Shown: positions 21,287 through 30,522 of the stretch, piece after piece
Position numbering within the stretch: the stretch's first letter is position 1
Layout of the letters: each line of letters starts with the position of its first letter
Source: Nostoc edaphicum CCNP1411
GTDB lineage: Bacteria > Cyanobacteriota > Cyanobacteriia > Cyanobacteriales > Nostocaceae
Length of the DNA stretch: 64,000 nucleotides
NCBI RefSeq assembly: GCF_014023275.1
Contig: NZ_CP054698.1
Span: forward strand, 558,001 to 622,000
Reading direction: 5' to 3'
Position numbers and translations under genes: made by a program
Notes under the pieces: generated by a model
Told to the model about the DNA's origin: nothing
What the model saw: only the letters and a program-made list of their open reading frames with translations
Databases searched by the model: none

Positions 21287-21928
21287 ATGCAACTCATCAG
21301 CTCGTTAGATATTAGAAATTCAGAATATTTATCAAAAAATCGCCTCATCAGTTACCATCACCAGTTGCGTCTAATTTTTTCGCTGGGTAATCAGGTAAAA
21401 AACGTTCTGGAAATTGGGATTTTTAATTCTCTGTTAACAGACATCTTGAAGAATAATGGATACAACGTCTCCACTGCTGATGTTGACCCCAGCCTTAAGC
21501 CAGAAATAATTTTGGATTTGACTACAGATTTTTCCTTACCAAAAGATAAATTTGATGCGATTGTCCTGTTTCAAGTGCTGGAACATTTCCCCTACGAACA
21601 GTCAGAAGAAGCATTGAGAAAACTTGCTATTGCAACTAAGAAATTTTTGGTGATTTCAATTCCCTATTGCACTCAATACCTCTCGTTTCAGGTGAAAACC
21701 TCTTTCTCAGGCAGACCAAGGCATTTACTATTCAATGTCCCAAAATTCTGGAGTACAACGCCAGTCTGTGACGAACACTGCTGGGAAATGGGTTTAAAAG
21801 GTTATCCGAAAACGCGGATTTTAAACTCTGTTGCCAAAGCTGGGTTAACTGTTAAGCAAGAATTTATCGATCCTACTTATCCATACCATTATTTTTTGGT
21901 ATTGGAGAAAAATTCTAGTAATACTTAA
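21287..21928 (+). CDS. Class I SAM-dependent methyltransferase
   Basis: A 213-residue protein. Motif I is degenerate but visible (VLEIGIFNSLLTDIL, about 39-53). An acidic residue follows at the end of strand two (TADVD), and motif IV-like FDAIVLFQVLEHFP lies near 88-101. The pattern fits the Methyltransf_11/23 group that acts on small molecules or sugars. The canonical GxGxG is reduced to GIFNS, so activity is likely but not certain. Neighbours (IS remnant and htpG) do not suggest a substrate. Confidence 0.7.
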   Translation: MQLISSLDIRNSEYLSKNRLISYHHQLRLIFSLGNQVKNVLEIGIFNSLLTDILKNNGYNVSTADVDPSLKPEIILDLTTDFSLPKDKFDAIVLFQVLEHFPYEQSEEALRKLAIATKKFLVISIPYCTQYLSFQVKTSFSGRPRHLLFNVPKFWSTTPVCDEHCWEMGLKGYPKTRILNSVAKAGLTVKQEFIDPTYPYHYFLVLEKNSSNT

Positions 21929-22150
21929 ACAGCAATCTGTGGAGAGTGGGGAGTCGGGAGTAGGGGAATCCGAATCAGAAAATGGCGGCAAACAATGCTC
22001 AAAAAAGGTGCGATCGCCTCAGCTATGCTTTTAAAATCCTAATTGGTATCATGCCCTTCTGTGTTCTCCGGGTTTATCCTGGAAAACAGATGGCTAGGTT
22101 GTATTACCTACTATCATCATTTCAGATACTAACATCGAAAACTACCAATT

Positions 22151-24136
22151 ATGCTAGAACAAGGCACTATCAGTATTCATACTGAGAATATTTTCCCGAT
22201 CATCAAGAAGTCGCTTTACTCAGATCATCAAATCTTCTTGCGGGAACTGGTATCCAACGCTGTAGACGCCATCCAAAAGCTGAAAATGGTATCCCGCGCC
22301 GGCGATTATGCTGGAGATATCGGCGAACCAGAAATTGAAATTGCCATTGACAAAGATAAGAAAACTCTATCCATCTCCGATAACGGTATCGGGATGACCG
22401 CAGATGAAGTTAAGAAATATATCAATCAGGTTGCCTTCTCTAGCGCTGAAGAATTTATTCATAAATATGAAGGCAAATCAGATCAACCGATAATCGGTCA
22501 CTTCGGTCTTGGTTTCTACTCTTCCTTCATGGTGGCGCAAAAGGTAGAAATTGATACCTTATCCTACCAAGAAGGAGCGCAGGCAGTTCACTGGTCTTGC
22601 GATGGTTCCCCAGCTTTCACTCTCGAAGAATCTTCTCGGACAACTCGCGGCACAACTATTATTCTCAGCCTGCAAGGGGAAGAAGAGGAATTTCTCGAAT
22701 CAGCACGAATTAAGAATCTTGTCAAGACTTATTGCGACTTTTTGCCAGTCCCAATTAAACTCGATGGCGAAGTAATAAATAAGCAAAAAGCACCGTGGCG
22801 AGAGTCTCCGAGTAATCTTACTCAAGAAGATTATTTAGAGTTTTACCGCTACCTGTATCCTTTTCAGGAAGAACCTTTGTTATGGGTACATCTAAATACT
22901 GACTATCCCTTTATCATTAACGGGATTCTGTATTTCCCGAAAATGCGACCGGATGTAGATGTTACGAAAGGACAGATCAAGCTATTCTGCAATCAAGTTT
23001 TTGTCAGCGACAACTGCGAAGAAATTATCCCGCAATTTCTGATGCCGATGCGGGGTGTGATTGATAGTACCGATATTCCTCTGAACGTATCGCGGAGTGC
23101 TTTGCAAGGCGATCGCACCGTGAAGCGAATTGGTGACTACATTGCCAAAAAAGTAGGCGATCGCCTCAAAGAACTTTTCCGCGATAACCGCGAACAGTAC
23201 ATTAGCGCCTGGAAAGACCTCGGCACTTTCGTAAAATTCGGCGTTCTCAACGACGAAAAATTCAAAAAACAAATCGAAGATATCATCGTCTTCCGCACCA
23301 CCGCCAAATTGACAGAAAAAGTTGCGGCTGAAACGCCAGTGGTTGAAGTCCAATCTTCAGACGGTGATGCTTGGCAAGATGTGACTCCTTCACCCAGTTC
23401 TGACTCAGCACCCAGCGCTCCCTATACTACGCTGAAAGAGTATCTAGAGCGCAACAAAGAACGCAACGAAAACCGAGTTTTCTACAGCACCGATGAAGCG
23501 ACCCAATCTACATACATAGAACTGTACAAAAATCAAGGTTTGGAAGTCCTGTTTATGGACTCCTTCATCGACACCCACTTTATCAACTTCCTAGAGCGGG
23601 AATATCAGGATGTCAAGTTTACGCGGGTAGACTCAGATTTAGATAATACCCTGCTAGAACAAGATAAAGATAAGGAAATTGTCGATCCCAAGACGAATAA
23701 AACCCGGAGTGAGACGATCAAAGAGTTATTTGAGAAATCCCTCAACAAACCCAAACTCAACATCCGTACCGAAGCGTTGAAATCAGAAGATCCTCAAGGT
23801 ACACCACCTGCGATCGTTCTTTTACCAGAGATTCTCCGCCGCCTGCGCGAAATGAACGCCATGATGCAGCAGGGAACAGCAGAGTTTCCCGAAGATCACA
23901 TTTTGCTGGTGAATACTGCTCACCCGCTAATTCAAAATCTGGCTAATCTGAACCAAGGTAGTATCATTCAAGGTGACGGTGAATCGTCTACAGATCAGTT
24001 AGTCAACTTGATTTGCCAACACGTCTACGATTTAGCGCTGATGTCTCAAAAAGGATTTGACGCTGAAGGAATGAAATCCTTCGTTGAGCGATCAAATGAG
24101 GTACTCACCAAGCTGACGGAACAAGCTAGTAAATAG
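22151..24136 (+). CDS. htpG: Chaperone protein HtpG (Hsp90)
   Basis: A 661-residue bacterial Hsp90, a cytoplasmic ATP-dependent chaperone dimer. The GHKL ATP site has SNAVDAIQKL near 36-45, DNGIGM near 78-83 and GHFGLGFYSSFMVA near 116-129. The middle domain with RGVIDSTDIPLNVSRSALQ near 300-318 and the C-terminal dimerisation domain follow. An acidic Ser/Pro linker near 405-425 is typical of cyanobacterial copies. It is complete, with a clear ATG. It is followed by a low-complexity spacer and rpmB. Confidence 0.96.
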   Translation: MLEQGTISIHTENIFPIIKKSLYSDHQIFLRELVSNAVDAIQKLKMVSRAGDYAGDIGEPEIEIAIDKDKKTLSISDNGIGMTADEVKKYINQVAFSSAEEFIHKYEGKSDQPIIGHFGLGFYSSFMVAQKVEIDTLSYQEGAQAVHWSCDGSPAFTLEESSRTTRGTTIILSLQGEEEEFLESARIKNLVKTYCDFLPVPIKLDGEVINKQKAPWRESPSNLTQEDYLEFYRYLYPFQEEPLLWVHLNTDYPFIINGILYFPKMRPDVDVTKGQIKLFCNQVFVSDNCEEIIPQFLMPMRGVIDSTDIPLNVSRSALQGDRTVKRIGDYIAKKVGDRLKELFRDNREQYISAWKDLGTFVKFGVLNDEKFKKQIEDIIVFRTTAKLTEKVAAETPVVEVQSSDGDAWQDVTPSPSSDSAPSAPYTTLKEYLERNKERNENRVFYSTDEATQSTYIELYKNQGLEVLFMDSFIDTHFINFLEREYQDVKFTRVDSDLDNTLLEQDKDKEIVDPKTNKTRSETIKELFEKSLNKPKLNIRTEALKSEDPQGTPPAIVLLPEILRRLREMNAMMQQGTAEFPEDHILLVNTAHPLIQNLANLNQGSIIQGDGESSTDQLVNLICQHVYDLALMSQKGFDAEGMKSFVERSNEVLTKLTEQASK

Positions 24137-24323
24137 TGCTGAGTGGGGCATAGGGTATAGGGCATTGGGCATGGGAAATTCTTTAATGGTTGGTTATTCT
24201 TCCCCTGCTTCCCCTGCTTCCCCTGCTCCCCTATCTCCCTCATCTCCCTCATCTCCCCACTTCTGCTGCCTAAGACCTAAAATGGAAAGGCTGTATTAAA
24301 ATAACAATCTGGAGATACTTGCT

Positions 24324-24560
24324 ATGTCCCGTCGCTGTGAACTAACCGGTAAGAAGGCAAATAACGCTTTTGCTGTTTCCCACTCCCACCGCCGTACTAA
24401 ACGCCTTCAGCACGCTAATCTGCAAAACAAGCGTGTTTGGTGGGAAGCTGGAAATCGCTGGGTGAGATTAAAGTTGTCTACCAAAGCAATTAAAACCCTA
24501 CAAATTAATGGGTTAGAAGCAATGGCAAAAGAAGCTGGTATAAACCTAAATCATTACTAA
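24324..24560 (+). CDS. rpmB: 50S ribosomal protein L28
   Basis: A 78-residue basic protein beginning [11 protein letters not shown], the standard L28 start, with [17 protein letters not shown] and the terminal region [19 protein letters not shown]. It is a structural component of the large ribosomal subunit. Length and sequence match the cyanobacterial family. A GGAG lies about 10 bases before the ATG. Confidence 0.96.
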   Translation: MSRRCELTGKKANNAFAVSHSHRRTKRLQHANLQNKRVWWEAGNRWVRLKLSTKAIKTLQINGLEAMAKEAGINLNHY

Positions 24561-25013
24561 GTAATGTGGATTTCATCGCCCGAAACTTTTGCAGGGTGGA
24601 ACATAGATAATTAGGGGTACACAGATGTCATTGGTGTCAACTTAAGCTCAAACGCTTATCCCACATACGCTTTACCCCACCCCCTCTCCTTGGTAAGGGG
24701 CTACGGTGTACACACAAGTTATCGAATCACTACCAGTCCTCGAATTACCCCACCCTAACCCTCCCCCATGCATTGGGGAGGGAACTAAATGTTCCGGTTT
24801 CCCCCCAATGCATCGGGGGGATTAAGGGGGGTAATTAGACTTGTGTGTACACCGCAGTTGGTAAGGGGAGGGGCGGTTTTGGCTTTAGACAAAGCCGGGG
24901 TGGGGTAAAGCGGTGAGTAATGTTAAGTGAATGAACTCAATATCACGTCTTGACAAGGGTTTTACATTAAGTTGACAACTATGTACAGATGTGCATCCAT
25001 AATGCTGTTCTGG
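24561..25013. repeat. Spacer with nested palindromic elements
   Basis: No gene is seen. Inverted repeats lie inside one another. The outermost possible pair is GTCAACTTAA near 24637 with TTAAGTTGAC near 24968. The next pair is CGCTTTACCCCACC (24668-24681) with its complement at 24899-24912. The inner element at 24704-24854 (151 bp) has 16-bp perfect ends, CGGTGTACACACAAGT. Its interior again forms a hairpin (ATTACCCCACC...GGGGGGTAAT). The inner element interrupts the arms CTCCTTGGTAAGGGG and TTGGTAAGGGGAGG. Confidence 0.7.
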
Positions 25014-25664
25014 TTACAGTAATGTTAATTCTTTTACCTTTTCGATAACCCAATCAACACGATCCTTTCCCCAAAATCTCTCGCCTTCGACTACCCAAGT
25101 CGGGACTCCGGGACAGCCAAATTGTTCGTATTCTGCCAAAGCTGCCACTGCTGCAAGTTTTGCTGCTTCCCCGTAGATTAACTCAAGAATGCGATCGCCA
25201 TTCAGCCCAACATCATTTGCAACTTTCCTAATCACAGACTCATCGTTGACATCAAGTAAGTCAATGTATGTCGCTCGAAAGAACGCGGCATCAAGCAGAT
25301 GCTCCTTCCCGGTTCCACAAGCAGCGTAATACGCCCTCGCGGGAAGTTCTTCGCGGCCAAACTTCATTTTCTCCCAGCGCTTGACCCATCTACCAAATTC
25401 TTCAAATTCCTTGAGCCGAATTTCAATGCCGTACTTTTTCGCCCACCGCAGACAATCTTCTTTGTGATATGACGATAAAAGGGCGGTTTCAGTTCGTCCT
25501 TGCAGGTCAGCTACCTTTATCCCGCGCTCCTTTGGTATGTAGATTGGTCTTCGTTCAATATCAACAGGCAAACCCTGCAATGCTTTTTCGGCAAGAGCAA
25601 TACCAATATATGAATTTGACGAATGGTATATCGAGTATGAGTAAACTTTGATTCGCTGCGACAT
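25014..25664 (-). CDS. DsbA-family / HCCA isomerase-like thioredoxin-fold protein
   Basis: A 216-residue protein with the layout of the DsbA-like/2-hydroxychromene-2-carboxylate isomerase group (kappa GST relatives): strand one VYSYSIYHSSNSYIGIA, a helical insertion with KEDCLRWAKKYGIE, and a terminal thioredoxin-fold part with GCPGVPTWVVEGERFWGKDRVDWV. The CxxC motif is absent; a Ser lies at the active-site position, as in glutathione-dependent HCCA isomerases. The substrate is unknown. It is a lone gene next to the nested elements. Confidence 0.75.
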   Translation of the reverse strand: MSQRIKVYSYSIYHSSNSYIGIALAEKALQGLPVDIERRPIYIPKERGIKVADLQGRTETALLSSYHKEDCLRWAKKYGIEIRLKEFEEFGRWVKRWEKMKFGREELPARAYYAACGTGKEHLLDAAFFRATYIDLLDVNDESVIRKVANDVGLNGDRILELIYGEAAKLAAVAALAEYEQFGCPGVPTWVVEGERFWGKDRVDWVIEKVKELTLL

Positions 25665-25915
25665 CTTGGCTGGCTACCGTAGCTACCTAACTGATAATAT
25701 TACGAGCTAGTGATCGCAGCAGTAGCCAATATTCAATCATCAGAGTCCCCAATCCCCAATCCGTATCTGGTTGCTACAGTCGCGGTGAAAAATATTAAGC
25801 TGGTAGATAGCACGTTTAAACTTTAGCGGAAATTCGCGATGCCTGCGGCGGACTACGCCAACGCATTCATCGGCGCTTTAGAATTCTCCATTGGCGAACT
25901 ACCTGTAATTACATT

Positions 25916-27379
25916 ATGTTTGATGCATTATCTGACCGTTTAGAATCCGCCTGGAAAAAACTGCGGGGACAGGACAAAATTTCTCAATCCAACATTCAAG
26001 ATGCATTGCGCGAAGTGCGCCGCGCCTTGTTGGAAGCAGATGTCAATCTCCAGGTAGTCAAAGATTTTATTAGCGAAGTCGAAGCCAAAGCACAGGGAGC
26101 CGAGGTGATTACTGGTGTGCGACCTGACCAACAGTTCATCAAAATTGTTCATGATGAACTGGTGCAGGTGATGGGAGAAGAAAATGTTCCCATTGCTGAA
26201 GCCCAGGAACAGCCTACTATTATTCTCATGGCTGGGTTGCAAGGTACTGGTAAAACCACAGCTACGGCGAAGTTAGCCTTACATCTGAGAAAATTAGAGC
26301 GTAGCTGCTTGTTGGTGGCGACAGACGTATATCGCCCAGCAGCGATCGACCAATTGCTAACGTTGGGTAAGCAAATTGACGTACCAGTATTTGAACTAGG
26401 AAGCGACGCCGATCCCGTAGAAATCGCCCGACAAGGTGTAGAACGCGCCAGGGCAGAAGGTGTAAACACAGTAATTATTGATACTGCTGGGCGTCTGCAA
26501 ATTGACGAAGATATGATGGCGGAATTAGCCCGCATCAAAGCAACTGTCCAACCCCATGAAACTCTGTTGGTGGTGGACGCGATGACTGGTCAAGAGGCAG
26601 CAAATCTTACCCGCACCTTCCATGAGCAGATTGGAATTACTGGGGCGATTCTCACCAAAATGGATGGTGATAGCCGTGGTGGTGCAGCGCTTTCAGTGCG
26701 AAAGATTTCGGGAGCGCCAATTAAATTTGTGGGCGTGGGTGAGAAAGTAGAGGCACTGCAACCGTTTTATCCCGATCGCATGGCATCGCGGATTCTGGGA
26801 ATGGGCGATGTGCTAACCCTGGTAGAAAAAGCCCAAGAAGAGTTTGATTTAGCCGATGCTGAGAAAATGCAGGAGAAAATCCTGTCAGCGAAGTTTGACT
26901 TTACTGACTTTCTCAAGCAACTGCGGATGCTGAAAAACATGGGTTCTCTGGGAGGCTTCATCAAGATGATCCCAGGGATGAACAAGCTTTCAGACGATCA
27001 GCTTAAACAGGGAGAAACGCAGCTCAAGCGCTGTGAGGCGATGATTAACTCCATGACTCGCCAAGAACGCCACGACCCTGATTTATTAGCCAGTTCTCCC
27101 AGTCGGCGGCGGCGGATTGCTTCTGGCTCCGGCTATAGAGAGTCAGATGTGACAAAACTGGTGGGCGATTTCCAAAAAATGCGATCGCTCATGCAGCAAA
27201 TGGGTCAAGGTGGCTTCCCTGGAATGCCGGGAATGTTTGGCGGTGGCGGTATGGGCAACGCCTTCGCTGGTGCTGGTAATCGTCCCCCAGCCCCCGGATG
27301 GCGTGGCTATGGTGGCGATGCAGGCGCGAAAAAGAAAAAACCCAAAGATAAAAAGAAAAAAGGCTTCGGCAATCTTTAA
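25916..27379 (+). CDS. ffh: Signal recognition particle protein Ffh
   Basis: A 487-residue SRP54-type GTPase that binds SRP RNA and signal peptides for cotranslational targeting. The N domain covers about 1-90. The G domain has P-loop GLQGTGKTT near 107-115, DTAGR near 190 and TKMDGDSRGG near 247-256. The Met-rich M domain spans about 325-440. A Gly/Met-rich tail and a final Lys-rich stretch close the protein. It is first in the cluster ffh, rpsP, KH protein, phoH, all on the same strand. Length fits the family. Confidence 0.96.
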   Translation: MFDALSDRLESAWKKLRGQDKISQSNIQDALREVRRALLEADVNLQVVKDFISEVEAKAQGAEVITGVRPDQQFIKIVHDELVQVMGEENVPIAEAQEQPTIILMAGLQGTGKTTATAKLALHLRKLERSCLLVATDVYRPAAIDQLLTLGKQIDVPVFELGSDADPVEIARQGVERARAEGVNTVIIDTAGRLQIDEDMMAELARIKATVQPHETLLVVDAMTGQEAANLTRTFHEQIGITGAILTKMDGDSRGGAALSVRKISGAPIKFVGVGEKVEALQPFYPDRMASRILGMGDVLTLVEKAQEEFDLADAEKMQEKILSAKFDFTDFLKQLRMLKNMGSLGGFIKMIPGMNKLSDDQLKQGETQLKRCEAMINSMTRQERHDPDLLASSPSRRRRIASGSGYRESDVTKLVGDFQKMRSLMQQMGQGGFPGMPGMFGGGGMGNAFAGAGNRPPAPGWRGYGGDAGAKKKKPKDKKKKGFGNL

Positions 27380-27380
27380 T

Positions 27381-27489
27381 TATTGGGCATGGAGCATGGG
27401 GCATGGGGCATGGGGCATGGAGTATTGGTAATTTACAAATGACTAATGACCAATGACCAATGACTAATGACTAATGACCAATGACTAAT
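27381..27489. repeat. Short tandemly repeated repetitive sequences
   Basis: Two adjacent heptamer arrays: about five imperfect GGGCATG units (27385-27420) and about seven units of AATGACT/AATGACC (27438-27489). They lie between ffh and rpsP and are typical of heterocystous cyanobacteria. Confidence 0.8.
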
Positions 27490-27654
27490 AGCAGCAAATG
27501 CTAGGCAGTGCTAAAATTAGCATTTCGACCTCAGAATTTATCAGCAGAGGAAACTAACCCTCAATTTCTTGGCAGCAGCCAGATTTAGGTTACTTCCTCA
27601 GCAATTAGTTACTAACTAATATCTAACAACCAACGGGAGAATGATTCTTCAACC

Positions 27655-27918
27655 ATGATCAAACTGCGCTTGAAGCGATTCGGTAAAAAGCGGGAAGCAA
27701 GTTACCGCATTGTCGCCATTAACAACCTTGCTCGCCGCGATGGCCGTCCCCTAGAAGAGTTGGGATTCTACAACCCCAGAACTGATGAAGTGCGACTAGA
27801 CGTTCCCGGTATCGTCAAGCGACTACAACAAGGCGCTCAACCCACTGACACCGTCCGTCGCATTCTAGTAAAAGCTAATGTTTTTGAACAGGTCAGTGCC
27901 ACAACAGCCGCATCATAA
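27655..27918 (+). CDS. rpsP: 30S ribosomal protein S16
   Basis: An 87-residue protein beginning [20 protein letters not shown], the standard S16 start, with [13 protein letters not shown] near 30-42 and a C-terminus typical of cyanobacteria. It is a structural protein of the small ribosomal subunit. The next gene starts inside its 3' end, so the two are translationally coupled. Confidence 0.96.
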   Translation: MIKLRLKRFGKKREASYRIVAINNLARRDGRPLEELGFYNPRTDEVRLDVPGIVKRLQQGAQPTDTVRRILVKANVFEQVSATTAAS

Positions 27919-28315
27919 TTTCGGAACAAAATTACCAACAGCTAGTCCCAACTATGTTGATTTGGTTCGGTTTTTGGTGCAGCCGTTTTTGGAATCTCCG
28001 GAGACATTAAGTGTCGATTGTGAAATTTCTCAGGCCCTCAATCGGGTTTGGGTTCGCATCGCCTTTGAAAGCACAGATAAAGGGAAAGTGTTTGGTCGAG
28101 GGGGACGCAATATTCAGGCGATTCGTACAGTAATTGCCGCAGCCGCAGCCGCAGCTGGGCAATCAACATACCTGGATATCTACGGCAGCACCACGCCGGG
28201 CCGCGAGGGTATGTCTTTTGATGAAGAGACAGAAGAGCGATCGCCACCGCCGACTAAGAGAGAACCACGTGCAAATGATGGGCCTAAACCCATTGTTAAA
28301 CCACGCCTCCGCTAG
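27878..28315 (+). CDS. khpA: KH-domain RNA-binding protein (KhpA type)
   Basis: A 145-residue protein with a single type II KH domain. The GxxG loop is in [17 protein letters not shown] near residues 67-83. A Pro/Arg-rich tail follows. KhpA-like proteins sit beside rpsP in many bacteria and bind RNA. The first in-frame ATG (27878) overlaps rpsP by 41 bases; no later ATG precedes the conserved part, so this start is the best available, although a non-ATG start nearer to [14 protein letters not shown] is possible. Confidence 0.85.
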   Translation: MFLNRSVPQQPHHNFGTKLPTASPNYVDLVRFLVQPFLESPETLSVDCEISQALNRVWVRIAFESTDKGKVFGRGGRNIQAIRTVIAAAAAAAGQSTYLDIYGSTTPGREGMSFDEETEERSPPPTKREPRANDGPKPIVKPRLR

Positions 28316-28334
28316 GTTGAAACTAGAGAGAAAA

Positions 28335-28370
28335 TCTGAGCGGTTGTAGTCACTTCCGCTCAGAATTTTT
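28335..28370 (+). terminator. Rho-independent terminator after khpA
   Basis: A 9-bp stem, TCTGAGCGG pairing with CCGCTCAGA, is followed by ATTTTTG on the plus strand, 20 bases after the KH-protein stop. It would end the ffh-rpsP-khpA transcript before phoH. Confidence 0.7.
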
Positions 28371-28400
28371 GTAAAGATGGAAAGCGAATAGAATTCACTG

Positions 28401-28481
28401 CTACACAGGCAAAGTCCGCCTCTGCGGACTAAGGAAAAATTGAGATTTTGAAACCCACCTCCGTGGGTTTTGCTTGTGTAG
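28401..28481. repeat. Dispersed palindromic Nostoc-type repeat
   Basis: Inverted ends CTACACAGGCAAA and TTTTGCTTGTGTAG enclose two small hairpins (AGTCCGCCTCTGCGGACT and AACCCACCTCCGTGGGTT). The arrangement is known as a multi-copy spacer element in heterocystous cyanobacteria. It lies between khpA and phoH. Confidence 0.7.
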
Positions 28482-28592
28482 AAGCGGTTTCTAACCGCCA
28501 ATTTAACCTTAAGTGATTAATCTGTTGCAAATATTTTTCCAAGACGTAAGTAATAAAAGCATAATTTCGCCGTTAGCGAGAAAAATTAACCT

Positions 28593-29582
28593 TTGTCAAA
28601 TACAGATCCTCACCAATTAAGAAATACTATGGCAGGTGCTTTAACAATTCAGCTGCCAAATGTTCCCAGTGCGATCGCTCTTGTCGGAGATGGAGAAGAA
28701 AATCTCAAAATCTTATCTCGGCAAACAGGAGCCACTTTAGTGCTACGCGGACAGGAATTAGTGATTTCTGGTACCGAAGGGCAAATTGATCTGGCTTCTC
28801 GATTAGTGCGATCGCTGGAAGGCCTCTGGATTAAAGGCAATACCATCACCAGTGCCGATATTTTAACAGCCCGTCAAGCCATAGATAGCGATCGGCAAGG
28901 GGAACTGCAAGACTTACAGCGAGATGTCCTCGCCAAAAGTCGTCGGGGTGAAGAAGTCCGTGCCAAAACCTTCCGCCAGCGTCAATATATCGACGCACTC
29001 CGTAGACGTGATCTTACCTTTGGGATTGGCCCTGCTGGTACCGGCAAGACTTATCTCGCTGTTGTTGTCGCCGTCCAAGCACTCCTTGCTAACCAAGTGG
29101 AAAAGCTAATTTTAACTCGCCCTGCCGTCGAAGCCGGTGAAAAACTCGGCTTTTTGCCTGGAGATTTACAGCAGAAAGTTAATCCTTATCTTCGCCCACT
29201 TTACGATGCTATTTATGAATTTATCGACCCAGAAAAAGTACCCAGTTTAATGGAACGCGGTGTGATTGAAGTCGCACCACTCGCCTATATGCGGGGACGT
29301 ACCCTCAACAACGCTTTTATAATTGTCGATGAAGCTCAAAATACTACACCCGCTCAGATGAAAATGGTTTTAACTCGTCTGGGTTTCCGTTCGCGGATGG
29401 TGATTACAGGCGACATGACACAAACTGATTTACCACTTCATCAACAATCGGGTTTAGGAGTGGCTTTACAAATTTTGAAACACGTTGAAGGCATTGCTTT
29501 TTGCGAATTTACTCAAAAAGATGTTGTGCGCCATCCTCTAGTTCAGCGCATTGTCGCTGCTTATGAACAATACGAAAAATAG
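28593..29582 (+). CDS. PhoH family ATPase
   Basis: A 329-residue PhoH-like protein. A small N-terminal KH-like region (about 15-95) is followed by the P-loop ATPase, with GPAGTGKTYLAV near 148-159, a conserved TRPAVEAGEKLGFLPGD near 175-191, and Walker B FIIVDEAQN near 234-242. The family are RNA-linked ATPases/helicases. The longest frame begins with TTG at 28593; an ATG at 28629 would give 317 residues and is equally possible. Its place after ffh, rpsP and khpA is a common cyanobacterial order and fits an RNA-related role. Confidence 0.9.
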   Translation: MSNTDPHQLRNTMAGALTIQLPNVPSAIALVGDGEENLKILSRQTGATLVLRGQELVISGTEGQIDLASRLVRSLEGLWIKGNTITSADILTARQAIDSDRQGELQDLQRDVLAKSRRGEEVRAKTFRQRQYIDALRRRDLTFGIGPAGTGKTYLAVVVAVQALLANQVEKLILTRPAVEAGEKLGFLPGDLQQKVNPYLRPLYDAIYEFIDPEKVPSLMERGVIEVAPLAYMRGRTLNNAFIIVDEAQNTTPAQMKMVLTRLGFRSRMVITGDMTQTDLPLHQQSGLGVALQILKHVEGIAFCEFTQKDVVRHPLVQRIVAAYEQYEK

Positions 29583-29584
29583 GG

Positions 29585-29692
29585 ATTGGGAATGGGGCAT
29601 GGGGCATAGGGCATTGGGCATTAGTTAGGAATCATCGTTTAACCAACGACAAATGACAAATGACAAAGGACAAATGACAAATGACCACAACA
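29585..29692. repeat. Heptamer repeats supplying a start codon
   Basis: GGGCATx units (29590-29625) are followed by ATGACAA-type units (29648-29690). One of the last units provides the ATG of the next gene, with AAAGGA from the preceding unit as a possible ribosome binding site. Confidence 0.7.
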
Positions 29693-30085
29693 TTAAAAGA
29701 ATTTTTAACAGCTTGCGAGACTCTTGGAACTTTGCGTTTAATTGTTACTAGCAGCGCTGCTGTTTTAGAAGCACGAGGAAAAATAGAAAAGTTATTTTAT
29801 GCAGAATTACCTAAAGGAAAGTACGCGAATATGCACACCGAAGGCTTTGAATTTCACTTGAATATGGACAAAATTACTCAGGTAAAATTTGAAACAGGTG
29901 AAGCGAAAAGGGGCAATTTTACAACCTATGCTATTCGGTTTTTAGATGATAAACAGGAGTCTGCTCTAAGCCTATTTTTGCAATGGGGTAAGCCAGGAGA
30001 ATATGAACCAGGACAAGTGGAAGCTTGGCAGTTTCTACGAGAAAAGTATGGGGATCTTTGGCAACCTTTACCAGCAGAAATTTAA
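29681..30085 (+). CDS. HutX/ChuX-like protein
   Basis: A 134-residue protein. The central pattern NMHTEGFEFHLNMDKITQV, then a GNFTTYAIRFLD strand pair and LFLQWGKPG, resembles the fold of HutX/ChuX haem-carrier proteins. The family is named from pattern memory only, and a haem role in this organism is inference. The start codon lies in an ATGACAA heptamer array, so translation start may have been recruited from the repeat. It is a small stand-alone gene. Confidence 0.6.
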   Translation: MTTTLKEFLTACETLGTLRLIVTSSAAVLEARGKIEKLFYAELPKGKYANMHTEGFEFHLNMDKITQVKFETGEAKRGNFTTYAIRFLDDKQESALSLFLQWGKPGEYEPGQVEAWQFLREKYGDLWQPLPAEI

Positions 30086-30183
30086 TGTTTAATTTCTGTC
30101 AGGTTACGCTAAATGTCTTAATAAGACAATCACTATTTGACTAAATTATACACTCATAATAATTTGGTAAAATAAGCTAAGTT

Positions 30184-30195
30184 GAGACAAGTCTC
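30184..30195. promoter_or_regulatory. Candidate operator before the toxin-antitoxin pair
   Basis: GAGACAAGTCTC is a short palindrome 36 bases before the antitoxin ATG, in a promoter-like position. Another palindrome, TGTCTTAATAAGACA, lies at 30114-30128. Antitoxins of this type usually repress their own promoter through such sites; binding here is only a guess. Confidence 0.3.
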
Positions 30196-30231
30196 TATAT
30201 GAAATGTTTCCAAATCTTGGAGATTTTTAGA

Positions 30232-30522
30232 ATGAAATGGACACTTGAGGAAGCCCAAAAACAGCTACCCTCAATAATTAATGCGACTAGTCAAGAACCT
30301 CAGCTAATCTACACCGAAGAGGAATTGGTGGCCGCAATTCTAGATCCTGAGCTTTTTCGAGAATTTTTAAACTGGCGACAGAAAGCTACGAAAACATCTC
30401 TATCTCAAGTTTTTAAAGAACTTCAGCAGTTATGTACTGAAGAAGATTATAGCTTAGAGATACCACTACGAAGCGACCGTAACAATCCTTTTATTGAAGA
30501 CGGGGATGAGTCATCTTTGTGA
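30232..30522 (+). CDS. Antitoxin of a PIN-domain toxin-antitoxin pair
   Basis: A 96-residue protein of Phd/YefM-like appearance. The start MKWTLEEAQKQLPSIINAT matches the pattern in which such antitoxins begin with a short strand and helix, and LIYTEEELVAAILDPELFREF follows. ATG at 30232 is chosen over 30199 because GGAG lies 9 bases upstream. The C-terminus is acidic and should wrap the toxin. The stop overlaps the toxin start by 17 bases, typical of coupled translation. Confidence 0.75.
   Translation: MKWTLEEAQKQLPSIINATSQEPQLIYTEEELVAAILDPELFREFLNWRQKATKTSLSQVFKELQQLCTEEDYSLEIPLRSDRNNPFIEDGDESSL

Noticed and set aside
21982..22185. A 67-residue frame before htpG
   Set aside because: It overlaps the htpG start out of frame and shows no conserved pattern.
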